The notes under the pieces are model-generated. The model did not search any database. It was not told the origin of the DNA and saw only the letters and a list, made by a program, of their open reading frames with translations. Below are positions 1 through 11,599 of a stretch of 64,000 nucleotides of DNA, in pieces (the first letter of the stretch is position 1; each line of letters opens with the position of its first letter). A program made the translations under genes and the position numbers. The DNA is taken from contig OY747723.1 of NCBI GenBank assembly GCA_963556495.2, positions 15,821,501 to 15,885,500 of the forward strand, read 5' to 3'. This DNA is from Valencia hispanica. Taxonomy: Eukaryota; Chordata; Actinopteri; Cyprinodontiformes; Valenciidae.

Positions 1-650
1 AGAGGTATACGTTTTAACAAAAATAATTAATTAAAAAACTTTATTTGACTGAAAATCTCAGGGAATATTTTAAACATGCAAGTAAAAATCTTCTGGAATA
101 TTGAAAATGTCCTTTAACCTCTTGTATCAATCCTAGAGGAGAAAGGGAGCTGTAGAGTAATACTCAATAATATTGTAACATAAAAACAGGTCTTAAATAA
201 GAAATGGATTTTGTTTTCTATCTTAGCCCATAGGTTTTTGTTTCTTTACTTTTCTGCTTAGAGTATTCTGATTGAGACTTCTGAAGTTACATCTATGCAC
301 AAAAGAAATCCTAACTTACCATAACTTAATTTCCCTTTTAAGCTAGGAGCATGCTGGTCAGTGCAATTTGGATGTGAGCTTTAATATGAAAAAGTCTTTC
401 TGGGTGTTTACAGACTTGCAGTATCTCATTCCCTAACTGACTCACTCTTTCTGCAACGCTAGAATCAAAGCATGCATTACGTCATGTAGGGCTTGACGAT
501 AATCAAATAACAATATATATCGATCGATAGACGTGGGGTGTGAAAGAAAAATAAGGGGCGATTGAAAAGTTCAATTAAAAAAAAAAAGTTTTCCTTCCTT
601 TTAAATGATAGGGTAGCTTCATACTACAGTCTTAACTTACTCCGAACCAA
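1..650. other. AT-rich intergenic sequence
   Basis: I see no gene or recognised repeat here. The stretch is AT-rich with stops in all frames. A short self-complementary ATCGATCGAT sits at 519-528. Confidence 0.5.
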
Positions 651-1039
651 TTACAAACGCAGACCCAGGCGCACTGTTACCATGCCTTTGCTCTTCTCAT
701 ACTTCAAAAGATAGCAATGAGTTGAACAGCGAAAGACATCGCAGCGGAGGAAATTGTGTGTGTTTCAGTAGTTCACCGTTTTGATGAGCAACACACTAAA
801 TATAACAATGATGAACAAAGTAAAACACAGGAAATGCAACCACCATCGGCAAAGTCCCCCCCCCTGGCAACACACTCGGCCACCCGGTTGGGTAGCGGGC
901 GGCTTTTAAAATGTCTACCCATGTCCGCAGAAGTGACAACGCTTTCAAAGATACAAACTGGGGAGGAAAGACCAGCGGGCTTCAACGCACAGTCTTTGGA
1001 CTGGGCTTCAGTGTTTTGGAATCTGTCTACACTCCATCG
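650..1039 (+). other. Candidate exon or first-exon region, unrecognised
   Basis: This block is richer in G, C and CpG than its flanks and holds an open frame of 95 codons from 756. The frame ends just after a good splice-donor match: CATCG followed by GTGAGT, with the intron starting at 1040. The predicted residues are low in hydrophobic patterning and resemble no family I know. It could be a first exon of a coding or noncoding transcript, or chance. No TATA box or acceptor fixes the 5' limit. Confidence 0.2.
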
Positions 1040-1073
1040 GTGAGTAGCTTGTTAGCTTCATCAGCTGAACTGA

Positions 1074-1130
1074 TTTAGAATCAGCTTTATTGGCCGTTTT
1101 TGGCATACAAACTAAACCAATTGTCTGAGC
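1074..1130 (-). repeat. Antisense retroposon 3'-end fragment
   Basis: The phrase AATCAGCTTTATTGGCC at about 1079-1095 matches, read in reverse, a polyadenylation-like 3' end that I recall as common in fish LINE-derived repeats. Only the tail is recognisable and the body is not identified. Confidence 0.35.
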
Positions 1131-2224
1131 CATTAATATAATAAAGTGTCATAAAACGTTTAAAACATAAAAAAGCATCAAGATACGCCTTCAATTTAAA
1201 TTAGTAACATATTTTTAAAAAATCTGAAAAAATAAAAAAATGTTTGTCAGTATTTACTGACATCACTCAGATCTCACAACTTGATGTGTTTTTGTTTCTT
1301 ACCAACTTTCAGTTAAGCTCATTAAAGAATAGCCTAAAATGAACAGGGCTGCACTTGAAATAAACGTTCTAAATTTGTTGATAGTTATCAATAATTATCG
1401 ATATAGATCAATATGACTATTCCCTTTATCGATATGCTGTTTTTCTCTCCTTGATGTTGTTCTTCTGGCAGGCCAGGGATGCTGCTTTCCGAAATTGAGC
1501 AATCAGATAAAAGCTCACCACAAATGCACAACCTAGCTTCCAGCAGAATGAATATAAATATAATATAAAAACGTTCTTGCATACATTTGGCTGGAATTAC
1601 CCGGATGTTTCCCTACTGGAAACTGCACTTCCCATCTGACAATTCTCCTTGTAGCCTGTTGTGTTATTATTTCTTTTATTCTTATAGCAACTTAATTGTG
1701 AGCACTGCTTACAATACGGTTTACAGACAGGTTTTTTTAAAACTACTTTTGCTAAATGTGCTAGCTACCGTAACTGCAGATGTACCGGTTGATTATGTTC
1801 AGAGATGGGAATGAGTCAACTTCTCCTTGATTGGATCTGATGGAGAATCTGATTTTTTCACTCTAGCTACCCCCCACTCTTTTTATAATAGGTAAACACA
1901 TCAGCTAACAGCATGTATATTAAGCCAGATTTTAATTTTTTTTATGCATAAATGGGAATAACCTTCATTTTCTGTTGGATACAAAAAAAGAAGCATTTTT
2001 CTCATTCATGTGTAAAAATCCTGAGGAAAAATAATAGTTGACCTCAAAGAAAACAAAATCAGTCTGGAAAAACCTTAAAATATGTTGTCAATTACAGGTT
2101 TTTGGATTTTCAGAGATTAAGTGGAGCTTTTTGAAGCCAAATCCTTTGATTCAGTTTTTCTACATGCAAAAAGGTTACACAGAAAAAAAAAATGTTTACA
2201 TCCTGAAAATGTAAAAGCCAGACA
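1130..2224. other. AT-rich intergenic sequence
   Basis: No gene seen. The stretch 1381-1436 is rich in ATCGAT-type words (ATTATCGATATAG, TTTATCGATATG), as found inside decayed hAT-type repeats of fish. No termini or target duplication were found, so no element is called. Confidence 0.4.
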
Positions 2225-2490
2225 AAATGATAAACAATCAGGTTTTTGGCTGATGTTGCGCAGCTGTTAATCGTTGCATCTCTGCGGGTGTGTATGCCTC
2301 AGCCTGCAGAAGTCTTTTCCTGTAGCTCAGCATTAAAAATACCATTAATTCCAGCTTATCGCTGCAACAGTGTGCAGCCGGTAAATGAGTGTGAATCAGC
2401 AGAAAAGCATTAATGTAGATTAATGCTACCTGCCTGCATTCTGGCATCCTCTGTGGACGGCAATTAGCAGCAATAATCACCTTTTCATGG
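2225..2490. other. Candidate conserved noncoding block
   Basis: A less AT-biased island with several TAAT cores typical of homeodomain sites. It includes a perfect 9-bp inverted repeat AGCATTAAT / ATTAATGCT at 2406-2414 and 2419-2427, and the segment GGCAATTAGCAGCAATAATC. Regulatory function is inferred from composition and motif density; conservation cannot be checked here. Confidence 0.3.
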
Positions 2491-3500
2491 TCTGCGCCCT
2501 TAGTAGGTCATCACCCCCCCCCCTGCCTCCATAGTACTACCACTTTCACCAAATACACGGTAATGAGGAAAGTTTGGAGGGTGTTAATGTTTTTGCTTTG
2601 TTGTCTTTGTGGGCGTTAGCTGTTGTTCTGTTTTTCTAGTCACCGAGAAGCACAAGTGAATGTGTTAATGTGTGGAATGTGCACCGTAATGCAGGTTGTT
2701 TTTGCATGTGTGAAGCATTAAACACGGAGAAGCTTCTGGTGTGAAAAAAAAGAGAAAAGGTTGAAGTGTTGAGTTATTTCTCCCTCTTTTCCTTCCTCTC
2801 CTCCTTCCTCTCATTTTTCTGGTGTCAGGATGACTGATGGTGGCCAGCAGAAACGGGTGTCCGGCATTATACCTCCGACAAATAACCACGGCCTGCTCGG
2901 CCAGGCCTTGGACCAGACGGAAATCAATATTTCACCATTTAAAATCTATCAAAGGAGGATTTTTTTTTCTTTTCTTTTTTTTTTTGACTGTCGCATGCGC
3001 CTGCGTTCCCTTCCACCCACCGCCGACCGCCATTCCCCAACCCCCCTCGGTGCTAGTGCCGCGTCGCGAGCACTGAATCAGACACTTTGTGGCTGCAACC
3101 AGTAATCAATAAGCCAGCACCTTCACAGATCCTCACTGCAGTCGCCTCAGAGCGGTGATGGATGGCGAGGAAGGTCGCGATTCATTTTGTCAGGCCATTA
3201 AGCCGACGAATTTCTGTCCACTTCATCCCACAGATGATCATTTTTCACACTTCATAAGAAGCAGAAATGGGCTGAGGCGAGCAAGGGTGGGGGACGGACA
3301 AAAAAACGCCAGAAGAGCCGTGGACGAAAAAGTAAAAGCAGAGATTGAAAGGCGAATACGGTAAGGAAAATAGGGAGAGAAAACGAGGGATGACAGATGG
3401 CAAGAGACAGCAGGAGAAAAGGGAAGAAATTTCAGCGACGTAAACCACGTTGAGTAGGAGTAAAAGGAGAAAAATCATAAAGTCTGTGACAAAACCATTA
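2491..3500. other. Intergenic, with CNE-like core 2820-3370
   Basis: Short C and T homopolymers (about 2512-2521 and 2960-2985) flank a mixed-composition core from 2820 to 3370 with CpGs and AATCAAT/ATTAA words. Several short open frames overlap on both strands and none looks coding, since they disagree in frame and contain low-complexity runs. Confidence 0.3.
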
Positions 3501-4396
3501 AAGCCACCAGTTTGCTTTGGAAATCATATTAAAACTCCTACTAAAAGATTAGTCTGATTTATTAAAACCTCACCAAGCTGCCCAGAAAACGCAAAAACGA
3601 CAACAGAGCTGTGCTGCATCTGTGCTGTGTGTTACCAAGTCAGTCAGGGGGGAAATTGATTTTTTTTCCCCCCTCCTCACTGAAAGAATTTTATCGCCAT
3701 AAAGCACACAAGGGCAAAGTAACCATGAACAGCTCCCACTAGTCAAACATATTATGTTTACGAAACAGCAAAGTGGTACATTAGTTGAGCTATAACACTC
3801 CAGCTCAGGAAGGTATGTTACTATTACTTGGCTGCATGTTTGGTTATAATAACCGTGTAGTACTTAGCTGTGTGTCGTTTATCAGCTGAGAGGAAAAGGA
3901 TCAAATCAGAGAAAGAAAGACAAACCTTTCTTTCTGTCCTCCTTCCCTACACCTTCTGCCATCTGCATTAATGTATCTCCCACCTTCTTCTTTATTATTA
4001 TCATCCCTCCCTCTATTGGCCCGGCTCCCGAAGAACCACAGGGTTCTTGTTGGATCGGGCTCGGCTCGGAAAACAAGCGACAGCTGCTGTGTGAGTATGT
4101 GTGTGGCGCGCTCGCGCAGGGTTCCTGCGTGTGTTCCCTTCACCGTGTTCTCGCCCCATATGTTGGCCCTCACCTGCTGCTGGGGCGAGGATTATCAGAT
4201 ACAAGCCCTTATTAAAAGTGGATTTGTTTACCCTCCTGCATGAAAACAAAAACAGGTCGTCCGTACACGGGAGCCACGCCCAGGACACTGGGGAAAGTGA
4301 CAAAAAACACACCGAGGATGTCTGGAACTATATATATATATTTTTTTTAAGTTATAAATTTGACTGGTTATGTTTGGTCAATTTGAGCTCTTAGAC
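3501..4396. other. Intergenic, with CNE-like core 3890-4260
   Basis: No gene recognised. The stretch 3890-4260 is CpG-containing and includes a GATTATCAGATACAAG segment and GTTTAC, a forkhead-like word. Open frames of about 90-99 codons exist on both strands over the same bases, which argues for composition rather than coding. Confidence 0.3.
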
Positions 4397-4937
4397 CAGG
4401 GGTCTCCAACCTGTGGCTTTTTGGACCTCCCACAGTGGCTCTTTATAACTTTAGCTAAAAATGATAAAGAACTGACTAATGTTTTTAAATATAGATATAA
4501 TAACAAATGTAGGTTTTAGCAATTTTTTTCATGAAATGATTAGCGCGGATTTTCACACCAGAATAACACTAAAAGTACTAGTATTATTTTAAAATTTATT
4601 TTACTTGTTGGAAGCTTTGTGACTAAATTATTATTATTTTTACCATAATTTCTATTCATTAACCACCAATTCATTAACAACCAATATAAACACCCCACAG
4701 AAGAAACTGTATCTTATGAATCTTCTTTTTGCTAAAGTCTTTTTTTAAGAACCTAAAGATAGAAAAGAAACTGTAGCTTATTAAAAATGACAATACATTT
4801 CATATGGAAGATACTTGAAATTGCCTTAAAAAAAAAAGTAATGTAACATTTGCTGTTTTAAAGTTAGTGACTAAGTCCTATTTAGCTGGACTGTGAACAA
4901 AAATGGCTCTTTGGATTGTGAAGGTGGCCAACCTTTG
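4397..4937. mobile_element. Decayed hAT-type MITE
   Basis: The left end reads CAGGGGTCTCCAACC. The right end, reversed, is a mutated version beginning CAAAGGTTGGCCACC. Internal phrases about 'tggctcttt' near both ends are typical of a dispersed fish MITE of this kind. The flanking 8-mers TCTTAGAC (4389-4396) and TCTTGGAG (4938-4945) agree at 6 of 8 positions, as expected for an old 8-bp hAT target duplication. It has no coding capacity. Confidence 0.55.
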
Positions 4938-5910
4938 TCTTGGAGTCTAAACTTAGATGACTAGATGACCAAGTTTGGTCCGACTAAACCTTTCCTGTTT
5001 TTAGGCAGCCAAGAATATCAAAATTATTTCTATTATTCAATACATTTCAGAATAATTAATTAATTAAAATTTGGACGTTAACATTTCTTCAATAAGTAGC
5101 AAAATTGCCTTGGGTCAAAATCTTCGACATTAGGAGATCTTGCGATGGTGATGACTTTGGTAAAAGCTTTGACAATATTAGGTGCAATATCTGATATCTG
5201 ATGTTTTTGAGAGCTACTTCAGTCTGAATGGTTATATCGCATCAAATCCGTCTTGTACATCACTGACATGAGACGGGTGTCGCTAGTCTGCGCAGGAGGA
5301 AGCAAACACTTGAACAAACATGGTGGAAATTGGGGAGCCAGTCAATAGACAGAAAGCGAGGTTCTGGACTTGATTAGTGAAAATCATTTCTACTTCAGTA
5401 AACGGAGCACATTGTGCGTGACCTCTTGTCTTCTACTCCACATGTGGGCCACTTTATGGCCGTAACCTGTTCACACTGGAGCGTATTTCAGTTATAGTGT
5501 GAACAACCACACAAAAAAATCTGATTAAATAAAAAAAATTGGAATTGAGCATTAAGACCTGCAGTGTCTCACATTTTTTGTGAGTCAAGATTCAGAAGCT
5601 TACAAAGGCATGGCATCATCTTCTGGCGTTTCCCAAGTTGATTAAAGGTAAAGTAATCTTGGCATATATGAACTTCTGAGTTAAACAATAAAATATTCTT
5701 AGAATATATATTCTGACATTTACTAATAAATGATTTAATCCTAACTGACCTAAATCAAGGAAATGTTTAGTGTGGTTTAATGTCATCGGGGGAATAATAG
5801 GTTATCTGTCCTTTTACTCAGTATTTGAAATGTATAATATACAAATGAAGACAGTTTATGGTTTAAATTACCATGACAACATTTCTGAATATCAGTGTTA
5901 CCATATTAAA
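4938..5910. other. AT-rich intergenic sequence
   Basis: I see no gene or repeat I can name in this stretch. Confidence 0.4.
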
Positions 5911-6255
5911 GCAGGGCTGCACAGTGGCACAGTTTGTAGCACTGTTGCCTTGCAACAAGATGGTCTTGGGTTCAAATCCCTGCCTGGGGTCTTTTTTTGT
6001 ATGGAGTTTGCATGTTCACCCTGTCACATGCATAGGCTCCCTCCCTCCGGGTACTCCCACACTCCAAAAACATGACTGTTAGGCTAATTGGTCTCTCTAA
6101 ATTGCCCTTTGGTATGAGTGTGTGTGCATGATTGTTTGTCCTGTGTTGCCCTGTGATGGACTGACGACCTGTCCAGGGTGTACCCCGCCTCCCGCCCAAT
6201 GAATGCTGAAGATACGCACCAGCTCCGCCGCAACCCTGCATAGGATAATGGACCA
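5911..6255 (+). repeat. SINE-like dispersed repeat with tRNA-like head
   Basis: An A-box-like stretch (ACAGTGGCACAG near 5921) is followed by a B-box-like GGTTCAAATCC at 5969-5979. Then comes a body with phrases I recognise from a very abundant teleost repeat: 'ggagtttgcatgttc', 'aaaacatgactgttagg', 'gacctgtccagggtgtacc'. The 3' portion recurs at 32.2 and 32.4 kb in this window. A MITE with a fortuitous B box is the main alternative. Confidence 0.6.
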
Positions 6256-6354
6256 TATTGAAGCACAATTATCTTTTAAAACTATTTGGCTAGCATTATA
6301 ATTAAAAAATTGCGATTTATTTATTTATTATTATTCTTTTTTTGTTATTCTTTT

Positions 6355-6600
6355 TTCACATGTTGCTTAGTGGAAAGAGTAGTTGTCTTGCAGGCCAAAA
6401 GGTGTGGGATCGATTCCAGGTTCCTTTCTAGGAAATATAAATTCCATTTACTTATTTTAAAACTATGGCGCCATGAAACTATTCCTGTAGCTTGAAGCTT
6501 CATTCAAGTTCCAGTTGTGTGCCTTGTTGAGAAGTGCTTACCCTCACTTGTTGCCGTAACTGTCTGCTGGGTGAAGAAAGCCTCGTATATTTATCCCTTT
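6355..6600 (+). repeat. tRNA-derived SINE-like repeat
   Basis: An A-box match TTGCTTAGTGG (6363-6373) and a B-box match GGATCGATTCC (6407-6417) are spaced as in a tRNA promoter. The intervening stem and anticodon region does not fold into a clean tRNA. The body to about 6600 has no coding capacity. A SINE head is the best reading, not a functional tRNA gene. Confidence 0.5.
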
Positions 6601-7740
6601 GCATAAATGAAAAAGTTGACTATTTGGAAATATTTCAGGGCCTAGGAAATTGTCCCAACTGTTTTTCTAATTGTTGCTTATCTGGATTTAAATAAGTCAG
6701 TAGATCTTGTTAATTTTTCTAATGTAACCTAAAAATAAATAAATGCAACCTCATAACAAAAATACCATGAAACCAAAGTATTTCTTAAAGGATTATTACC
6801 CTGGGAGAATGGCACATGCAGCTTATGTCCATTATCACAATTTATATCATTATAAGGGCACCATTTTAAATTCTTTACTGTCATTGCATTTAATGAATCA
6901 AATTTATTTTACGCTTAAATTTTTCTCATTTTAATTTGTTATTAAAACCATTTTGAGGAAATTATCTGATTCCACAACAGTGTTAGTATTTAGAGTAAGA
7001 TTTTAAAGTTTTTGAAAAAATACTTAAATGCACCACAAAATCTCTTAAGCTTCGACATCCGAATGGCTTGAAATTTCAGATCTACTAGGAGTACCTTAAA
7101 TGCTGCATGCTTTTTGCCGGTTAGCCCACCCAATTTTAAGGTTTATGTGCGTGACAATAGTAAACACGCCTACAGTCTGGCACCAGTGCTATACAATTAA
7201 AAACGGTAAGAAGCAAAATGCTTAATAGGGCCATAAGTTGGTGATATAGATCCCTCATTTTTCAGATACTTTTCTTTGTTTACGATTACATTGTGTCCAA
7301 ACCTCTCTCCATGAGCTTAAGCATCTTGACCCTTAAAGAAACACAGCGTTTGGGCTTTAAGGGAAGCTAATGTAATGTAGAGCATATTGTTGACTCTTAA
7401 AATAATACATCCAAGCAGTCTGTTGTGATGGCAAAATTGCACGTACTGAAATTGCGATGATTGTGATTTAAAATATCGTTCAGCTCCAACCTAAACTCTT
7501 TTGTCCTCCAGTAATCTCCTCTCTCCCAAATGTCTGTCTAATATGTTGAATCCCATTGTAACTTTTTAAGTTGTAAACTCATAATAAATATTAGAAATAA
7601 TTACTACATTTATATCTAACCTTCCTTTGATTCTAGGTTGGTTCGATCCAATCACCCTGTGCACCACAGTCTGAAAAGTCCCTGCATTTCAGTGGTATCT
7701 CTTCTGTCAGACAGCCATGAAGAGTTTAGGTAAAGTAACT
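6601..7740. other. AT-rich intergenic sequence
   Basis: Nothing recognisable as a gene. No termini of known elements were seen. Confidence 0.4.
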
Positions 7741-7906
7741 GAATCTCAATCGACTATTTAAGAGTTATGAGAGCGCTGCATCTTTCTCACTCACCGTAAA
7801 TCGGATACAATACAGTAGAAAACAATGGAAGGCACTGGAGTGTTTAGATGGAGGCTGCTGGGAGCTCCCAGTCTGCAGCAGCATTGTGCAAACACATGCA
7901 GGTATT
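7741..7906. other. Short mixed-composition block with palindrome
   Basis: The block contains the perfect palindrome CTGGGAGCTCCCAG (7858-7871) followed by an AGTCTGCAGCA segment. It may be regulatory; nothing coding is recognised. Confidence 0.2.
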
Positions 7907-8000
7907 AGGCAAGGCAAGGCATTTTTATTTATGTAGCACACTTTCAATAACAAGGCAATTCAAGGTGCTTTACATGATTAGGTGAGATCAACAATAAAAG
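7907..8000 (-). repeat. Antisense retroposon 3' end
   Basis: The motif GGCAAGGCAAGGCATTTTTA, followed by a region about 'caaggtgctttacatgatta', is the reverse complement of the segment at 17.19-17.28 kb, which reads toward AATAAAATTGCCTTGCC. The two copies lie in opposite orientation. This is the 3' end of a fish LINE-derived family I cannot name exactly. Confidence 0.5.
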
Positions 8001-9900
8001 CATAAAGGCGGTCTGTTTTATTGTAACGAGGCTCCCCACTGTTTCCCACTAGTGACTCATAGTCTGACTAAAACTAACTGAAATCTTTACATAGGCCGAT
8101 CAAGTCAGCACATTGCAAACACTGGAGAAGTTCTATATTTTTACTAATTTGACTCCCTGTTTTATGACATAATCTGGTTCCCCGATCCAACAAAGCTCTC
8201 AGCACCTCACTTGTGGTGGTTTTGATGCAAATAAAAAACATGAATCGTTTTCTACAGCACAGAAGAAAAAATAAACAAACCAGGGACCAAACAGCAAACC
8301 ACAACCAACATTCCCTCCTAGATTGTTAAACCTTCCAGTTAACTCGGTCTAGTTAGTCCTTGCTTTTGATAAAACGATGTAATTTAAAAATGAAACATTA
8401 TCGGATCATAATAAACATGATTTAGTTGTGATTCAGTTGCTGTTTGTTTAGTTGGCTTCGGACTCCCAGCTAACAGGATATTATTGGTTGCTAACTAAGA
8501 CATGATTGACACCAGATGTAAATTTGGTCACTAAATGAAAGAAAAAAAGTGATTGCAAGTTTTTCTAAAAAAACTAAATGTGAAAGCACCTTTTTATATG
8601 GAAAAACAAACACAAGTCCACCAGATTTAGTCCTTTAAGAAGACAGATGAACATTGCTGTATGACAGAGACAGTCCTTGTTGGGCGCTATGGAAGCAGAA
8701 GGACACAAAGAGCTGAAGTGAAAAGGCCCAAAACATAATATTGCACTGCCGAACAATAATTCAATTCAAAATGACCTGTTGAAAAAGAAAACTACATTTA
8801 CAAGGGCTTTGATCCCCCCCCCCCCCCCCAGAAATTAAAATCTACAGTACTGACTGCAGTAACTTTGTGTGGAATGCTTCAACAACAAACTGTTGTCAGT
8901 ACAGCTGTAAAAAAAAAAAAAAAACACAGTTTGCAGTTGAAACTGGGTAAATTGTTTCCTTTCATTATTATTCAGTCAATACAATTTTGTGATGTTTGAT
9001 GTTTAATTAAATGCTTTTTTGGAAGATTTTAGAAAATGTTACTATTTTCATTAGCTTGTGTATATTTCCACTTCACGGGCTGCTCTTCTTTTCCTTTATC
9101 TTCTTTGTTCTGTCTCATCTTTTACTTTACTTCCTTTTGTTGTACACATTTAGTTTCCATTGTAATGTAACTCCCTACCTTCTTGGTTTAATATGCTTTT
9201 TTTAATCATTTCTAATTTTTGAAATATCCTTTTTTCTAGTTTTTACACTCAGAAATGTTTATTTATACACCCTTGTGTTAAAAACGTCCCATCAGCGGGC
9301 CTTTTGTGAAACACATGAAGTAAAAATTTAACTTAACTGTAACATTTCTGAGAGAAACAACATTAAACACAAAGAAGAGATGCTTTAGAGCTGTAGGAAA
9401 TGTGCTGACGTACAGATAAACGATAACAGAAAGAGGTAGAAAAAGGATGGAGAAGCGATGTCATCTGAAAATTAACGGGAAATAAGACGAGTTAACAATA
9501 TGAAATAGAACGAGAGAGAGGGGGAAGTGAATGAGAGAGTGGTTGGTTCCCTGAGCACATTGGGGGTGACAGGGAGAAGGGGATGATTATATTGCTCTAT
9601 CAAAAAGGGCTTTCTTTTCTCCGTCTTTTTATGTGTGACCCTGTATCATATTTGCGTGAGATTGTAAGAGTACAGATACAGATGAACAGCTAATTATGTT
9701 GAGAGGTAGTATATAAAGCCTATTTTTGATGCAAATTTTTCTCTGAAAAATACCACTTTTAATATATCGCATATTAACCTCTATTTTGAACCCATCTGAT
9801 TGTTTTTCTAGGCGTCACATCTGGTTTATTAAACCGTACACAGTTGCAGACTTCTAACAAAGTAGCTAGGCAGTTTTCAATGGAACCTCTATATTACACA
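8001..9900. other. AT-rich intergenic sequence
   Basis: No gene recognised. It holds a 16-C homopolymer (8814-8829) and an A-tract near 8909-8924. T- and purine-rich stretches (9470-9540) account for the open frames seen. Confidence 0.4.
8814..8829. repeat. Poly-C tract, 16 bp
   Basis: An uninterrupted run of 16 C. Such runs are prone to length error in assembly. Confidence 0.9.
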
Positions 9901-11599
9901 GTACTACAAAGATTGTCTCATTTTTGTGTCTCCATCAACTTTGAAACATTTACCAGCATCGCCAGAGGGGGGCACAAAACCACTGGTTTAAGCTTCCTGC
10001 AGGCCATAAAAAGAGGAAGCCAGCAGGCCTTCTCCTCTGGCTGTCTGGCTGGCTTTTGTTTTAAAGGTTTATATGTGAAGCACTTTAATGATATAAAAAA
10101 AATGCCTTTAAAAAAGTAAATAAGCATTTTTAATCTGCTTTTTTTCCATTTTATTTCTCATTTAAAAAGAAAATATTTAGGTAAAAACCTTTTAACATTG
10201 TATTAAAAATATTAAGAAGTTTGAATTTGTTGCAAAGGAGGTCCATGCATGTTTATGTAATTGTATTTTCTTATCTGAACCCAGTAACAAAAAAATAACT
10301 TTTTTAATTTTTAAAATAATAATAAAAAAAATTAAATAGAAATTGCTGAATTGAAATACAAGCTGTTTTCCGACATCAGAAGCGGATGACAAAATTACAA
10401 TTTGGTTTCTTTTTTTTTCATATTTAACCTCATAAAATCACTGGCAAAAGGGAAGCGAAAAATGCACTTAAACTCATACTCCATACCTAAACATGCAATA
10501 GCAAAGTATATGCATCAACCTATGATGTCATCACCCATATATGGTAGGGTTGAGGGTTTCTGAAATCTGGCTTATATGGGAAAAAAAAAAACCCAACCTG
10601 AATATGTTTTGCCCACACATTAGACTAATTTAGATATGTGCTTTTGTTTATCTGTATTTATTTTGTGGTGAAAAATGCATCTTCGAGGTATACAGAGGAA
10701 AGAGCGCCACCTACAGTCACAGTATATAATGGTAGCAGAATGATGTGCTTGTTTAGGAAAATAGAAAAAAAGGCTCCGTTTTTTGTTGCCCTTTTGCTCC
10801 TCAAATGATGTTTAAATTTATACCCTGTTAAAAAAATAAGTTTCAATTTAATATCTATTATCTTTAAACTAAAATATAAAAATACTTTTTAATTACTTGT
10901 TTCTAATGAGAACATCTAATTACCAACACATTCATTGACCAGAGAAACGTTATTTTTTCATTGTATAAAATTTTTAAACATTAAAAAAATTATTTTAATG
11001 TGGATGAGAAACTGACCCAGTCATGTCGGTAAATAAATAATATTTATCACATGCAAAAAGGGTTTCCATTAAGGAAAATGTGGTGTTTAGGTTTTAATAA
11101 ATGAGAAGTCAGGCGCAGGTTAAGCAGCTCAGAGGCGGGGACAAAGAGCCAATTTCCTTTCTGCTTGTCACCTTTTGTGCCGAACAACATTGGAGGATTG
11201 AACCCGTCAATCAGGACAAGCCAGCGTGTTGCCCCCGCGACAAGACAATACATGAAAGGCTGAAGGGGCTTTTTTTAACACCGGAAATTTTGTGAAACAG
11301 AAAGAGACATGTCATGTTTATAGCAAAAGCAGAACAATGTAGAAAGGAAATGATTTTAAAAAAATCTGAAGGTTACCAATATTTTATAAATATGCACATA
11401 AAATAAAGTTGCAGAAATATTCTTTTAAATACCTGAAGTTGTCTGCAACAATTTGTATTCTTTTTTGCATGCATTTGTTAAAAAATTATCCGTCTTTTGA
11501 GATAAATCAAAAAACAATTCCTATAACTTAAAACGTTATACACCCCATGTGGAGAGTAATAGTTGCAATAAAATTTTCTTTAGCTTGTTTGATTCTCTG
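9901..11599. other. AT-rich intergenic with two denser islands
   Basis: Two islands (about 9940-10090 and 11100-11290) are less AT-rich than their surroundings. The second carries AACAAC/ACAAAG-type SOX-like words and CpGs. Open frames overlap on both strands there, which argues against coding. The rest is A/T-rich without recognisable elements. Confidence 0.3.

Noticed and set aside
6363..6417. Functional tRNA gene
   Set aside because: A and B boxes are present but the arms do not pair as a tRNA and a long SINE-like body follows.
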